Assembly: GCA_014381385.1 (NCBI GenBank)
Contig: JACNLR010000115.1
Location: 1 to 25,138, forward strand
Direction: 5' to 3'
Length of the DNA: 25,138 bases
DNA from: Planctomycetota bacterium
Lineage (GTDB): Bacteria > Planctomycetota > Phycisphaerae > Phycisphaerales > SM1A02
In this document: one piece after another, positions 1 to 7,106 of the stretch
How the letters are laid out: each line of letters begins with the position of its first letter
Numbering within the stretch: the stretch's first letter is position 1
Position numbers and translations under genes: made by a program
The notes under the pieces: model-generated
Told to the model about the DNA's origin: nothing
Databases searched by the model: none
The model's input: the letters and a program-made list of their open reading frames with translations, nothing else

Positions 1-1
1 G

Positions 2-190
2 GCGGTTGGCGGGGGAAAGAGCCAAGCATCTCTGCCTCAGGGGTGGGCGGCGGAGTTGGTGTCCGCCACCAACGAAGGTCTCCAACAGGATCTCCAGGCA
101 AACCGCCAGGCGGTGGATCGGGCCATCGCCACCCATGCGGGGAAAGACAATTTCTCCTCTTTTTATTCCCAGATCTTGCGGAGTTGGTAA
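2..190 (+). CDS. Partial GC-rich reading frame at left edge, unidentified
   Basis: An open frame runs in from the left edge and stops with TAA at 188-190. It would encode about 62 residues, ending in FYSQILRSW. Its codons mostly end in G or C, unlike all genes further right, and its composition looks like real protein (many Q, A, N, D; one amphipathic stretch such as LQQDLQANRQAVDRAI). It overlaps the apparent 5' part of the dnaA frame, and both cannot be genuine. I do not recognise the product. The likeliest reading is that this is the C-terminus of a gene from a GC-richer genome joined to the contig by misassembly. A native overlapping gene is less likely. Confidence 0.3.
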   Translation, partial: AVGGGKSQASLPQGWAAELVSATNEGLQQDLQANRQAVDRAIATHAGKDNFSSFYSQILRSW

Positions 191-1151
191 CACACATTTG
201 CTGCAGGCGATTTGCAAACATGCTGCGAAAACCTCACGTGGCAAAGTTCGGTACGTCACAGCAGAACAGTTCACAAATGAATTTATCGCAAGCTCTAGGT
301 GTGGCGAATTTGCACGGTTCAGGACTCGGTACCGAAACCTCGATTTACTTGCTATCGACGACGTCCATTTTGTTGCAAGCAAAATTAAAACACAAGAAGA
401 ACTTCTCCATACAATCGATGCTGCTGGGCTGCGAGGCGCAAAACTTGTCCTTGCCTCTGACGAAGACCCTAGGCATGTCAGAAGACTAAATAAAGCACTT
501 GCGAACCGATTTGTAGCAGGATTAATCGCTGAGATCAAACGTCCTGACAGAGCTACGCGTTGCAGTATCATTACAAGGCTTGCCCAGCGACAGTGCATAC
601 AGCTCTCCGAAGGCGCAGTTGAACGACTTGCTAGCCAAGCACTTGGGTCCATTCGCGAAATTGAGGGCACTGTCACACGCATACGCGCAACAGCGTCTCT
701 GTTGATGAGCAACAGTACTTCTGCAATCGGCTCAGATATTGTTGAGCGTGTGCTCAGAGCAACACCAGCAAATTCTTTACCGATTCGAATCGCTGATATT
801 GTCAGTGCAACGTGCTCGCGATCAAATCTGACTATCCAAGATTTACGGGGCAGTTCCAGGACATCAACCATAGTCTTCTGGAGGAGCGTGGCTTCCTATC
901 TGGGAAGACAGCTTACGTCATTGAGTTATCCTGAGCTCGCTACTGCGCTAGGTCGAAAAAACCACTCGACAGTTCACGCCGCTGTTAAAAGAATCACACA
1001 ACATCTTCAAAGTAAAAACACCTCAATTACCATCGGAAACGATATTATTGAACTACGAGAAGTCATTGATCAACTTTCGTGGGCTATCCGCTCCAATGCA
1101 AATTGTGCAAGCAATAAACCGCAATCCGAACGGAATCGGCGAGCGGAATAA
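6..1151 (+). CDS. dnaA: Chromosomal replication initiator DnaA, 5'-truncated or corrupted
   Basis: DnaA is the AAA+ ATPase that melts oriC and loads the replicative helicase. Recognisable homology starts near residue 50 (PLFI). It includes a Walker A region at 56-63 (RSCGVGNT, where the usual GKT lysine is Asn62), Walker B at 114-119 (LLAIDD), sensor 1 near 147-155, an arginine-finger-like NRF at 167-169, sensor 2 at 214-222 (GSIREIEGT), and a DNA-binding domain IV with the signature GRKNHSTVHAA at 316-326. The first 50 residues are Arg/Pro-rich, do not resemble domains I-II, and fall in GC-rich sequence, so the native N-terminus is missing and the ATG at 6 is not a trusted start. The frame is also open to the left edge. 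The domain IV type fits planctomycetes. No DnaA-box cluster is visible nearby. Family assignment is secure; functionality is not. Confidence 0.85.
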   Translation: MAGERAKHLCLRGGRRSWCPPPTKVSNRISRQTARRWIGPSPPMRGKTISPLFIPRSCGVGNTHLLQAICKHAAKTSRGKVRYVTAEQFTNEFIASSRCGEFARFRTRYRNLDLLAIDDVHFVASKIKTQEELLHTIDAAGLRGAKLVLASDEDPRHVRRLNKALANRFVAGLIAEIKRPDRATRCSIITRLAQRQCIQLSEGAVERLASQALGSIREIEGTVTRIRATASLLMSNSTSAIGSDIVERVLRATPANSLPIRIADIVSATCSRSNLTIQDLRGSSRTSTIVFWRSVASYLGRQLTSLSYPELATALGRKNHSTVHAAVKRITQHLQSKNTSITIGNDIIELREVIDQLSWAIRSNANCASNKPQSERNRRAE

Positions 1152-1230
1152 GGGATGCATGGTGCCCGTCAAAAGGATGTGGTGGGTCCTCCATGCGCCT
1201 CCTGAAAAATGTAGAAATTTCTGATTTTGA
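1152..1230 (+). other. dnaA downstream region with imperfect stem-loop
   Basis: The gap after dnaA holds an inverted repeat, GCATGG at 1157-1162 pairing with CCATGC at 1191-1196, with an inner AGGA/TCCT pair. No T-run follows it, so a Rho-independent terminator is not well supported. The remainder leads into the promoter of the next gene. Confidence 0.3.
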
Positions 1231-1239
1231 TGCTACAAT
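1231..1239 (+). promoter_or_regulatory. Extended -10 promoter, probable leaderless start
   Basis: TGC-TACAAT at 1231-1239 matches an extended -10 (TGn plus TANNNT). The hexamer ends exactly 6 nt before the ATG at 1246, so a normal start site 6-7 nt downstream would fall on the start codon. No Shine-Dalgarno sequence and no good -35 hexamer are seen. Confidence 0.5.
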
Positions 1240-1245
1240 CAACAA

Positions 1246-2733
1246 ATGCGATTCGCCCTTTTTGTTGTAGCTACCACCTCATGCGCCTTGAGTGCAAATG
1301 CGCTTTGTGCTAGTGGTTCGGATTATTCAGAGGCAGCGATTCGCCAATTACAGGCAGCAACAAAAAAACAGCGCAGCGGGCAACACCTGCTCAATTTAGC
1401 CTCGCTTAGAAGTTTAAGAGATTCTGCACTTCGACCCTTTTTTTCGCAGTTTACACAACACCCTGAATGGACAGTTCAAGTCCACGCCGTGCTTGGGCTT
1501 GCAGAACTCAGTGACGAAAAAACTGTCGACCCATGGTTAGTGCAACAAATTGCACCAACTGCACGCGAGTACTTAATAGCACAAGCACTTGACGATGATC
1601 TCATCGGGCAAGAGCAAATGGAAGCACTCATCAAGTGGGAGCCTCTAGAACCTACTCCTAAGCTTCTCCTCCTTGCCGATTTACTAGCAATGGGCGTTGA
1701 AGTCGACGACCAAATGGTAAAAGAGTTAACAAGTTCAACAGATTTGAGTGTGTCCCTGTTCGCTTCTTTGCTCTTTCAAGATCCAGACGTACTAAAAGAA
1801 ACGACACAAAGTTTACGCCGAGCAACTCGAAGTGACCGAGACGCCGCACTCAAAAGAACTTTCCGACTCATCCGGCAATATTCCTACATCGAAGCAATAC
1901 CTTGGCTTGTTTCTCTCATCGATGATCGCTCAGTTATACTCACCCCCACACAAAGATATTGGACTCTTTTTGCTGTACTTGCTGTAGATAAAGATATTGG
2001 TCTAGAAATCTGGAATAGAGAGTTCTCGTTTGAACCAGATAGAAAAGATCAAGTTCGTTACTTCTTGCTCCTTCTTGAAGCGGGCATTTACCCAACGCCA
2101 GAGATACGAGATCGCCTGATGATTTCGTTAGACGATCCACTCCTTGGTAATATGTTTACTTCTGGAAAAATCAATGGCGATCCTGCTGCTGTAACTCCAG
2201 AAATGATCGATTCGCTGAGTGAACTTGTCTTGCAAGGGCACCGCGCTTCAACAGATTGGGCTTTTCGAATTGCAAGAGACTCGTTAACGGATGACCAGGC
2301 GAAACAATTTTACGAAAAACTTTCAAAAATCTCCGAAGATGCAAACTCAAGGCGTAAAGAAGCAGCGATTCGTTCATTCACCGAGTTGATTCGAGTGGCA
2401 CCTGCTGCTGCATGGGATATTTTGCGTGAAACAAAAGACGACAGTCAACAGCAAAAATTACTACTGCTTGCAATGTTGCAGATTGCTGATGAAGAAGCCG
2501 TGCAAGAGGCTTCGAAACTTCCAAGAATTGGTGTCAGCAGAGCTGATGTACTCACGCTCCTTCTCATTGCTCGTAGCACAACACCTCTGCAAGAGAAAGA
2601 CCAAGAATACCTAGGCATAATTGCAGCGGGTGGAGGAAACGTAAGCCCTGCACTTGAAACACAAGCAGCTTGGCTCTACCTAAGGCGAGTGGGTCTCGCG
2701 GACAAGGCGCTCGCAGCAGTAAGTACACGCTAA
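1246..2733 (+). CDS. Secreted helical-repeat (HEAT-like) protein
   Basis: This is a 495-residue protein with an N-terminal signal peptide (residues 1 to about 22, hydrophobic core FALFVVATTSCAL, likely cut after ANA). The rest is almost entirely amphipathic helices in Leu/Ala-rich pairs, for example WTVQVHAVLGLAELSD near 84-99 and later units through residue 480, as in HEAT or Armadillo solenoids. No catalytic motif is visible, so a periplasmic protein-protein scaffold is the reasonable inference. It is followed after 48 nt by the degT-like gene on the same strand. The start is chosen for the signal peptide and the adjacent promoter. No family name can be given; the helical-repeat description rests on pattern only. 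Confidence 0.7.
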   Translation: MRFALFVVATTSCALSANALCASGSDYSEAAIRQLQAATKKQRSGQHLLNLASLRSLRDSALRPFFSQFTQHPEWTVQVHAVLGLAELSDEKTVDPWLVQQIAPTAREYLIAQALDDDLIGQEQMEALIKWEPLEPTPKLLLLADLLAMGVEVDDQMVKELTSSTDLSVSLFASLLFQDPDVLKETTQSLRRATRSDRDAALKRTFRLIRQYSYIEAIPWLVSLIDDRSVILTPTQRYWTLFAVLAVDKDIGLEIWNREFSFEPDRKDQVRYFLLLLEAGIYPTPEIRDRLMISLDDPLLGNMFTSGKINGDPAAVTPEMIDSLSELVLQGHRASTDWAFRIARDSLTDDQAKQFYEKLSKISEDANSRRKEAAIRSFTELIRVAPAAAWDILRETKDDSQQQKLLLLAMLQIADEEAVQEASKLPRIGVSRADVLTLLLIARSTTPLQEKDQEYLGIIAAGGGNVSPALETQAAWLYLRRVGLADKALAAVSTR

Positions 2734-2769
2734 CCACGCACTTTTTTACACACGCTCTTTTCACCACCT

Positions 2770-2775
2770 TAAAAT
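2770..2775 (+). promoter_or_regulatory. -10 element 6 nt before GTG start of degT-like gene
   Basis: TAAAAT ends 6 nt before the GTG at 2782 with no SD sequence between. TTTACA at 2745-2750 could be a -35 but would need a 19-nt spacer. The geometry matches the promoter of the preceding gene and suggests leaderless transcription. Confidence 0.4.
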
Positions 2776-2781
2776 AATCCA

Positions 2782-3948
2782 GTGACTTCAAATATACCTC
2801 TTAGTTGTGCAAATATAACTGACCGTGAAATTCACGCGGCAACAGATGCTATGTGCAGTGAAACGCTGTCTCTTGGTCCTTGGACCAACCGTTTTGAAGA
2901 AACAGTGGCACAGCATGTACAAAGTAACTACGCAGTTGCAACAAGCTCTCCGTACACTGCAATGCAATTAACACTAGAAGCGCTCCATATCGGAGTGGGC
3001 GACGAAGTCATCGTGCCATCGTTTGCATTCCCAGCAGCAGCGGCCAGCATAATCAAACTTGGTGCAATCCCTGTCTTTGCTGATTGCGATCCTAGAACGA
3101 TGAACATGGATGCATCCGATGTTGCTGCAAAACGTTCAGAAAAAACCAAGGCAATAATTGCTACGCACATATTCGGCAACCCCGCTGGCATAGACAACAT
3201 AGCAAGCATTGCGCAAGAACAGGAAATTCCACTCATTGAAGATGCTGCGCAAGCAATTGGGTCAAAACTCAATGATAGACGCGTTGGATCCTTTGGTAGA
3301 GTTGCAATTTTTGCATTCCATCCGACATCACCGGTTACAAGTGTAGATGGCGGTGTTATCGTTACAGACGACGATACGCTTGCTAAGGAATGTAAACTGC
3401 GCCGCAACCATGGTCTTGCTAGTGACCCCACGATTACAACGAATGAACTACATCGTGTACGAACGGATGAACTCATGCATACAATCGGCTATGGGTTCAC
3501 GATGAGTGAAATCCACGCTGCAATCGGTGTTATCCAGATGGAACGGCTTGTTGAAATAATGGAGAGGCGTAGCCGCATCGCACAGTGGTATACGCGGCGG
3601 CTCGGTGGAATTGCTGAAATCTCATGCCCAACTGTTGAACATGGTGTTGAAATGAGTTGGGGAAGTTTTGTCATTCGCCTCAGCGACAACTTTTCTCGAG
3701 ACGAACGCGACGAAGTTATCCGAGGCTTACACCGTCACGATATCGGCGCTGCAGACTTTTATCAATCAATTCCAACCATTCCACTCTTCGCAGAGTACAC
3801 CAACGGGAACGCATGCCCAGTCTCTTCCTCGATATCACAGAGAACAATTGCACTCCCTTTTTACACTTCGATGACTAAAAGGGATGTAGATGTCGTCAGC
3901 CAAACGTTAGAGTTGATGCTTGTACGAAACAGTTTTTCAGATTCCTAA
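2782..3948 (+). CDS. DegT/DnrJ/EryC1/StrS-fold protein lacking the PLP lysine
   Basis: This is a 388-residue member of the sugar aminotransferase (fold-type I PLP) family. Visible family blocks are GVGDEVIVPSFAFPA near 72-86, ATHIFGNPAG near 131-140, the IEDAAQAIGS Asp block near 154-163, and FAFHP near 177-181. Active enzymes read SFHPxK at this point, but here residue 183 is Ser (codon TCA at 3328-3330). The cofactor phosphate loop, usually SGTAAL, reads SPYTAM. Both changes argue against ordinary transamination. Members with His at this position (ColD-type dehydratases) still use PLP, but I know of no Ser form. Start is GTG at 2782, just after a -10 element. No sugar-nucleotide genes adjoin. 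It may be a regulatory or structural paralogue. Confidence 0.85.
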   Translation: MTSNIPLSCANITDREIHAATDAMCSETLSLGPWTNRFEETVAQHVQSNYAVATSSPYTAMQLTLEALHIGVGDEVIVPSFAFPAAAASIIKLGAIPVFADCDPRTMNMDASDVAAKRSEKTKAIIATHIFGNPAGIDNIASIAQEQEIPLIEDAAQAIGSKLNDRRVGSFGRVAIFAFHPTSPVTSVDGGVIVTDDDTLAKECKLRRNHGLASDPTITTNELHRVRTDELMHTIGYGFTMSEIHAAIGVIQMERLVEIMERRSRIAQWYTRRLGGIAEISCPTVEHGVEMSWGSFVIRLSDNFSRDERDEVIRGLHRHDIGAADFYQSIPTIPLFAEYTNGNACPVSSSISQRTIALPFYTSMTKRDVDVVSQTLELMLVRNSFSDS

Positions 3949-4733
3949 CTGCGGGTGGTAACGCCAAGTTGCACTTTTTTTGCAACTTCGACAATTGGCA
4001 AATCGTTACCAACTTCTTCTCTTGCAACAATCGCATGCAGCACTTCCATTTTTCGTGTGCCTGCCAGTGCGTCTATAGCACGCTTTGCCAAAGAGTGCTC
4101 CATTTGAAGAATGATTTGCGCTTCTTCTGCTGGCGTGCCTTCGTATCGCACGATAACGATTTCTTCTTTTCTTCTACGGCAGTCTTGCAAAGATCCAGAA
4201 ATCAACAGCGCAAAAAGTCCAAACAAAACAACAATTTGCTTCGGTGAAGGTTCACTTGTTTGTGCAGTCGCAATCGCCGTTGGTATATTTTGGATAATAG
4301 CGATTTCAACTTTTGCATTTGGCGCAACGGTGTACACAAAATCAAGCAGAACTTGCTTCGCTGCATCGATACTGCCAATTTGTTTTGATGTTCTATCTAT
4401 CCAATTCTGTGGTACCGATACTCGAATAAACGGTGTTCCTTCGTCCATCCATGGAATGTATTCTGCTATTGCATTGTCACGTTGCATACGAACGGAAATT
4501 TGAGCATTAGTCACATCAACTGCGCGCTCAACAGCGCCTTGCATTGCGCTTGCACGTAACAATTTCTTTTCAACCGCTGTAACGAGTAGGCTTGCCACGG
4601 ATTGTGATGACAGCACAAAAATGGAGATCATTCCTACAAAGGCAAAGAATAGGAACAACAACGTTTCATTTCTAGGCTTGGTAGGGCGTGCCCTTCTGCT
4701 CTCGATCAAAAATAATCCTCTCCGCACCCCCAT
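3945..4733 (-). CDS. Two-helix membrane protein, unknown function
   Basis: A 262-residue protein, last of a four-gene leftward operon. It has a basic N-terminus, a transmembrane helix at about 23-43, a roughly 120-residue presumed periplasmic domain, a second helix at about 165-181 followed by RRRK, and a charged cytoplasmic tail. This layout (TM, periplasmic domain, TM, tail) recalls the C-terminal half of FliF/YscJ ring proteins, but I see no decisive motif. The start is uncertain: the ATG at 4733 has no SD, whereas a TTG at 4709-4707 lies 8 nt after GGAGAGG and would remove 8 residues. Its stop codon overlaps the stop of the convergent degT-like gene. Confidence 0.65.
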   Translation of the reverse strand: MGVRRGLFLIESRRARPTKPRNETLLFLFFAFVGMISIFVLSSQSVASLLVTAVEKKLLRASAMQGAVERAVDVTNAQISVRMQRDNAIAEYIPWMDEGTPFIRVSVPQNWIDRTSKQIGSIDAAKQVLLDFVYTVAPNAKVEIAIIQNIPTAIATAQTSEPSPKQIVVLFGLFALLISGSLQDCRRRKEEIVIVRYEGTPAEEAQIILQMEHSLAKRAIDALAGTRKMEVLHAIVAREEVGNDLPIVEVAKKVQLGVTTRS

Positions 4734-4820
4734 TGCTCAAAACAGACAAAACAAAAGTCGGCGTATCCAAAAACGCCACAAAGAGCAGTATCGGCGAATA
4801 AGCACCATTTCCTGCCTTTT
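4734..4820 (-). other. Intergenic gap within the envelope operon
   Basis: The 87 nt between the two membrane-protein genes contain a tiny leftward reading frame of about 23 codons preceded by AGGCAGGA. A different frame stays open into the next gene and ends in GTPYQA. Neither can be supported as a gene. The gap is the only sizeable one in an otherwise overlapping operon. Confidence 0.25.
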
Positions 4821-5780
4821 TTATGCGGGCTTTTGCACTGTTGCCCGAATTCTCAGAATCAAAAACAGACTTACCGCCACCATCGAAACAAAGAGAAGCG
4901 TCGTGACAACCGAACTCCCCGCTTTCTTCCGCTCGTTTAGAATAATGGGCGCAGAAACGGAGCCAGATGGCCAACCAATATCAATCAGGGTGATGATACC
5001 CTTGCGCTGAACACCGATTACCGTAATTCCGCCTGTTGAAGATGAAACCCCCCATCGCCCTTTGGGCGTTGCAAACGATGCAATCTCAACCAACCCACCA
5101 CGGCGTATACCTCGTAAAGTTATGTTGCCATTTTGCGATGTTACGAGAATTGGCCAATCCTCGTGGCTTAGTAATTGAACAAGTTTCCCTTCGTATGTAA
5201 ACGCATCCCCTTCTTGCCAACTCCCCTCTTTTAAAGTCCACATCACACCACCTGTATCGCTTGGTACTACAGCAATTAACTGGCCTTGTATCTGCGCAAT
5301 GCGTGCATGTTTGCCTTGGAGTAAGGGCAACGGTTCCCATTTTCTATCACGAAACTGCGACACTGTAAGTACATCGTTTTGCAAATCTCCAAGGGCCAAC
5401 GTTGGCAAACCGTCCAATAGTAAAAAATCCGTTGGTTCATTTGCAGTTTCGATAAATGCTTCTAATGTGGACGGATGTAAGACTGATTTTGTGTGTACAG
5501 AAAGTTGTAATCTGTACAATCCAACTCCATTCGCCCTATCGATATACCACACTGTTTTCTTGTCGAGTGCTATTGCGAGGGGGCGTCGAGTGAAGAGTTG
5601 CAGGACTTCGTATTCTTCCCTTGAAACTCTTTCACACAGTTCAAAATCTACGTCTAGAGGTAATCCTGAAAATGTGGCTTGCGTCGGACTAATATCTCCG
5701 ATGAACCATGCGCCAGTTTTGTCCCCTGTTAGTGCCAGTGGGGCTTGTAACAACGAACAGGCAAGGAGTACTTCAATCAT
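4821..5780 (-). CDS. Signal-peptide protein with C-terminal membrane anchor
   Basis: About 319 residues from the ATG at 5780-5778, which overlaps the stop of the upstream lipoprotein gene (ATG and TGA lie within 8 nt) and is followed at once by a signal-peptide-like stretch (IEVLLACSLLQAPLAL). A longer frame reaches 5834 but would place 18 charged residues inside the neighbour's coding region. The mature part is rich in short beta-strand-like segments with Gly/Asp/Trp turns (TVWYIDRANG, GVMWTLKEGSW, NGNITLRGIRRGG), which suggests a beta-propeller or similar all-beta fold. One transmembrane helix (TTLLFVSMVAVSLFLILRI) precedes a short basic tail, so the bulk should face the periplasm. Function is unknown. 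Confidence 0.65.
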   Translation of the reverse strand: MIEVLLACSLLQAPLALTGDKTGAWFIGDISPTQATFSGLPLDVDFELCERVSREEYEVLQLFTRRPLAIALDKKTVWYIDRANGVGLYRLQLSVHTKSVLHPSTLEAFIETANEPTDFLLLDGLPTLALGDLQNDVLTVSQFRDRKWEPLPLLQGKHARIAQIQGQLIAVVPSDTGGVMWTLKEGSWQEGDAFTYEGKLVQLLSHEDWPILVTSQNGNITLRGIRRGGLVEIASFATPKGRWGVSSSTGGITVIGVQRKGIITLIDIGWPSGSVSAPIILNERKKAGSSVVTTLLFVSMVAVSLFLILRIRATVQKPA

Positions 5781-6552
5781 GTTCTTTGCCGTAATGAATA
5801 GAGATCGGACGAAGTGCTTTTTGCAAAAAAGCAAGACTCATCACACGGTCAAACCGTTCTTCAGAAACTACTGTGGAGAGTGTTTCAAAACCAATTTTTA
5901 TTTCTGTATTCCCACGACTATCAGTTACGTCAATTAATCCACCCGTGATTGGCCAGTGCAATGCATGTAGACCTTCAACTTCGACAGCGATACTTCTTCG
6001 ATGCGTTGCTTGCGAGACAGCGTCGCCATCTATGACTTCAATCGAAAGTGGTCGATTCGTTGCTGGCTCATAGAAAATTGTCCAAATTCTATTATCAACA
6101 TCAACAAGTTTTACTACGCCATCTGAAACCGTAAGCAAGCCTTCTGGCAGTGGAGCAAGCCCGAGCATCACCAACGCCATCTTTATATCTGAAAACATTG
6201 CGCCTTCACCGTTTACAGTTAACACAGTTTCATCACCTAGCAAGTCGAACAACCAGTATTGATCTTGGTCTCCACCAAACCACAAGATGAGTTCACCAAG
6301 TTTTGAAATTCGAAGCGAAACTGCATCCCCTTGTTTCCAAAAATCAAGAGCGCCCTGCTCCATATGGTTGCCATCATCATCGCTCCAACGAAACTCGATT
6401 ACACCTCTGCCAACGAGTTCTTCAAATTTTTCTGTTCGTTGTGACTGCAACTTTCGAACTTGATTTGGAGATATATCCGTATTTGTTGGCGGTGCACTTG
6501 AACGTTGGGAACATCCAACCGCAATGAAAAAAAAGACAAAAATGAGCCTCAT
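5773..6552 (-). CDS. Lipoprotein, possibly LolA/LolB-like fold
   Basis: A 259-residue lipoprotein: hydrophobic signal MRLIFVFFFIAVGC with lipidation Cys14, then a Ser/Pro/Thr-rich linker. The first domain (about residues 40-110) contains GVIEFRW and an LILWFGGDQDQYWLFDL stretch that reminds me of the beta-barrel of LolA/LolB or DUF4292-type lipoproteins. This is a fold guess without a firm motif. The ATG at 6552-6550 overlaps the upstream stop as TGATG, and an in-frame TTG one codon earlier is a less likely start. Translation is probably coupled on both sides. The product should sit in the inner or outer membrane facing the periplasm. Confidence 0.7.
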   Translation of the reverse strand: MRLIFVFFFIAVGCSQRSSAPPTNTDISPNQVRKLQSQRTEKFEELVGRGVIEFRWSDDDGNHMEQGALDFWKQGDAVSLRISKLGELILWFGGDQDQYWLFDLLGDETVLTVNGEGAMFSDIKMALVMLGLAPLPEGLLTVSDGVVKLVDVDNRIWTIFYEPATNRPLSIEVIDGDAVSQATHRRSIAVEVEGLHALHWPITGGLIDVTDSRGNTEIKIGFETLSTVVSEERFDRVMSLAFLQKALRPISIHYGKEHD

Positions 6553-7067
6553 CAAAAATCGCCCTGTAAAATTTCGCCCAATTGTTCAGATAAATCTTGA
6601 ATTTCTTCCTCAGCAATTCCGGGGTTTTTCACTCTTGTGGGCTCGCCATCTGTACCCCTAAATTGGAGAAGCCAAATTTCACCGTCTTGTGCATCCTCGC
6701 GCCCGACAAGCTTCAATTTGCGTTTTCGTAACAAGACGAGTGCCAAAATATACCGAAAAGCAACCCGCTGTGGACGCTCATCATCTGCGAGCCGCTCGAA
6801 CAAATCGGTCAATACGGCATCGTCAATGCCTATTTTCTCCTTTTTATCCGTATCAGAGACGATATACCGCCAGTGGCTAAATAGCCGCTTGGGCCTATTC
6901 CCTTGCTCCCAAGCTTCTACGCTAAAGTCAAGCCGATCGAAGCCCTCGTCGTCCTCTCGTTCGCACAATGTCGCCATTGCGGGCTCATTTTTAGCAAGCG
7001 GGTTACCCGTAGATGCGCAAACTCCCGTGGGTCGAGAGACGCCTTGTGTGTTTCCAAATCGTGACAT
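6552..7067 (-). CDS. Conserved planctomycete-type small soluble protein
   Basis: A 171-residue acidic protein, first gene of the leftward operon. Near the N-terminus it has CASTGNPL (Cys17) and a later CERED (Cys35). The core contains RPKRLFSHWRYIV, a helix DDAVLTDLFERLAD, and FRYILALVLLRKRKLKL followed by EIWLLQFRGTDGE, and it ends in an acidic helix. From memory, planctomycete genomes carry similar short proteins with a CxxTG opening and an FRYxLALxLxRKR block, of unknown function; I cannot verify this here. No signal peptide is seen, so it is probably cytoplasmic. A -10-like TAGGAT lies 8 nt before its ATG. It is divergent from cdaA. Confidence 0.7.
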   Translation of the reverse strand: MSRFGNTQGVSRPTGVCASTGNPLAKNEPAMATLCEREDDEGFDRLDFSVEAWEQGNRPKRLFSHWRYIVSDTDKKEKIGIDDAVLTDLFERLADDERPQRVAFRYILALVLLRKRKLKLVGREDAQDGEIWLLQFRGTDGEPTRVKNPGIAEEEIQDLSEQLGEILQGDF

Positions 7068-7075
7068 ATATGAGA

Positions 7076-7081
7076 ATCCTA
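7076..7081 (-). promoter_or_regulatory. Possible -10 element of the leftward operon
   Basis: On the minus strand TAGGAT ends 8 nt before the ATG at 7067, with no SD sequence between. No clear -35 is seen. It lies in the 39-bp divergent gap shared with cdaA, which has its own element 12 bp away on the other strand. Confidence 0.25.
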
Positions 7082-7092
7082 CGGGATAAGCG

Positions 7093-7098
7093 TATACT
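7093..7098 (+). promoter_or_regulatory. -10 element of cdaA
   Basis: TATACT ends 8 nt before the ATG of cdaA. The predicted transcript would have a leader of 0-3 nt. A GAGG sits only 2 nt before the ATG, too close to act as a normal SD. Confidence 0.4.
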
Positions 7099-7106
7099 TT
7101 GAGGAT

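Noticed and set aside
43..489. Second rightward reading frame of 148 codons over the left edge
   Set aside because: It overlaps the DnaA AAA+ region, where the DnaA motifs lie in the other frame; its product is low-complexity Gly/Pro/His at first and then shows no domain.
1157..1196. Intrinsic terminator after dnaA
   Set aside because: The stem is only 6 bp with a large loop and lacks a downstream T-run.
1152..1245. Possible oriC next to dnaA
   Set aside because: No TTATCCACA-like boxes or AT-rich unwinding repeats are present in this 94-bp gap.
2928..3476. Leftward frame of 182 codons opposite the degT-like gene
   Set aside because: Ser/Ala-rich shadow of a gene with clear family blocks on the other strand.
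4672..4974. Leftward frame of 100 codons across the membrane-protein genes
   Set aside because: It overlaps the C-terminal membrane anchor of one gene and the basic N-terminus of the next, with no SD at a suitable start. A frameshift joining it to the upstream gene is conceivable but unsupported.
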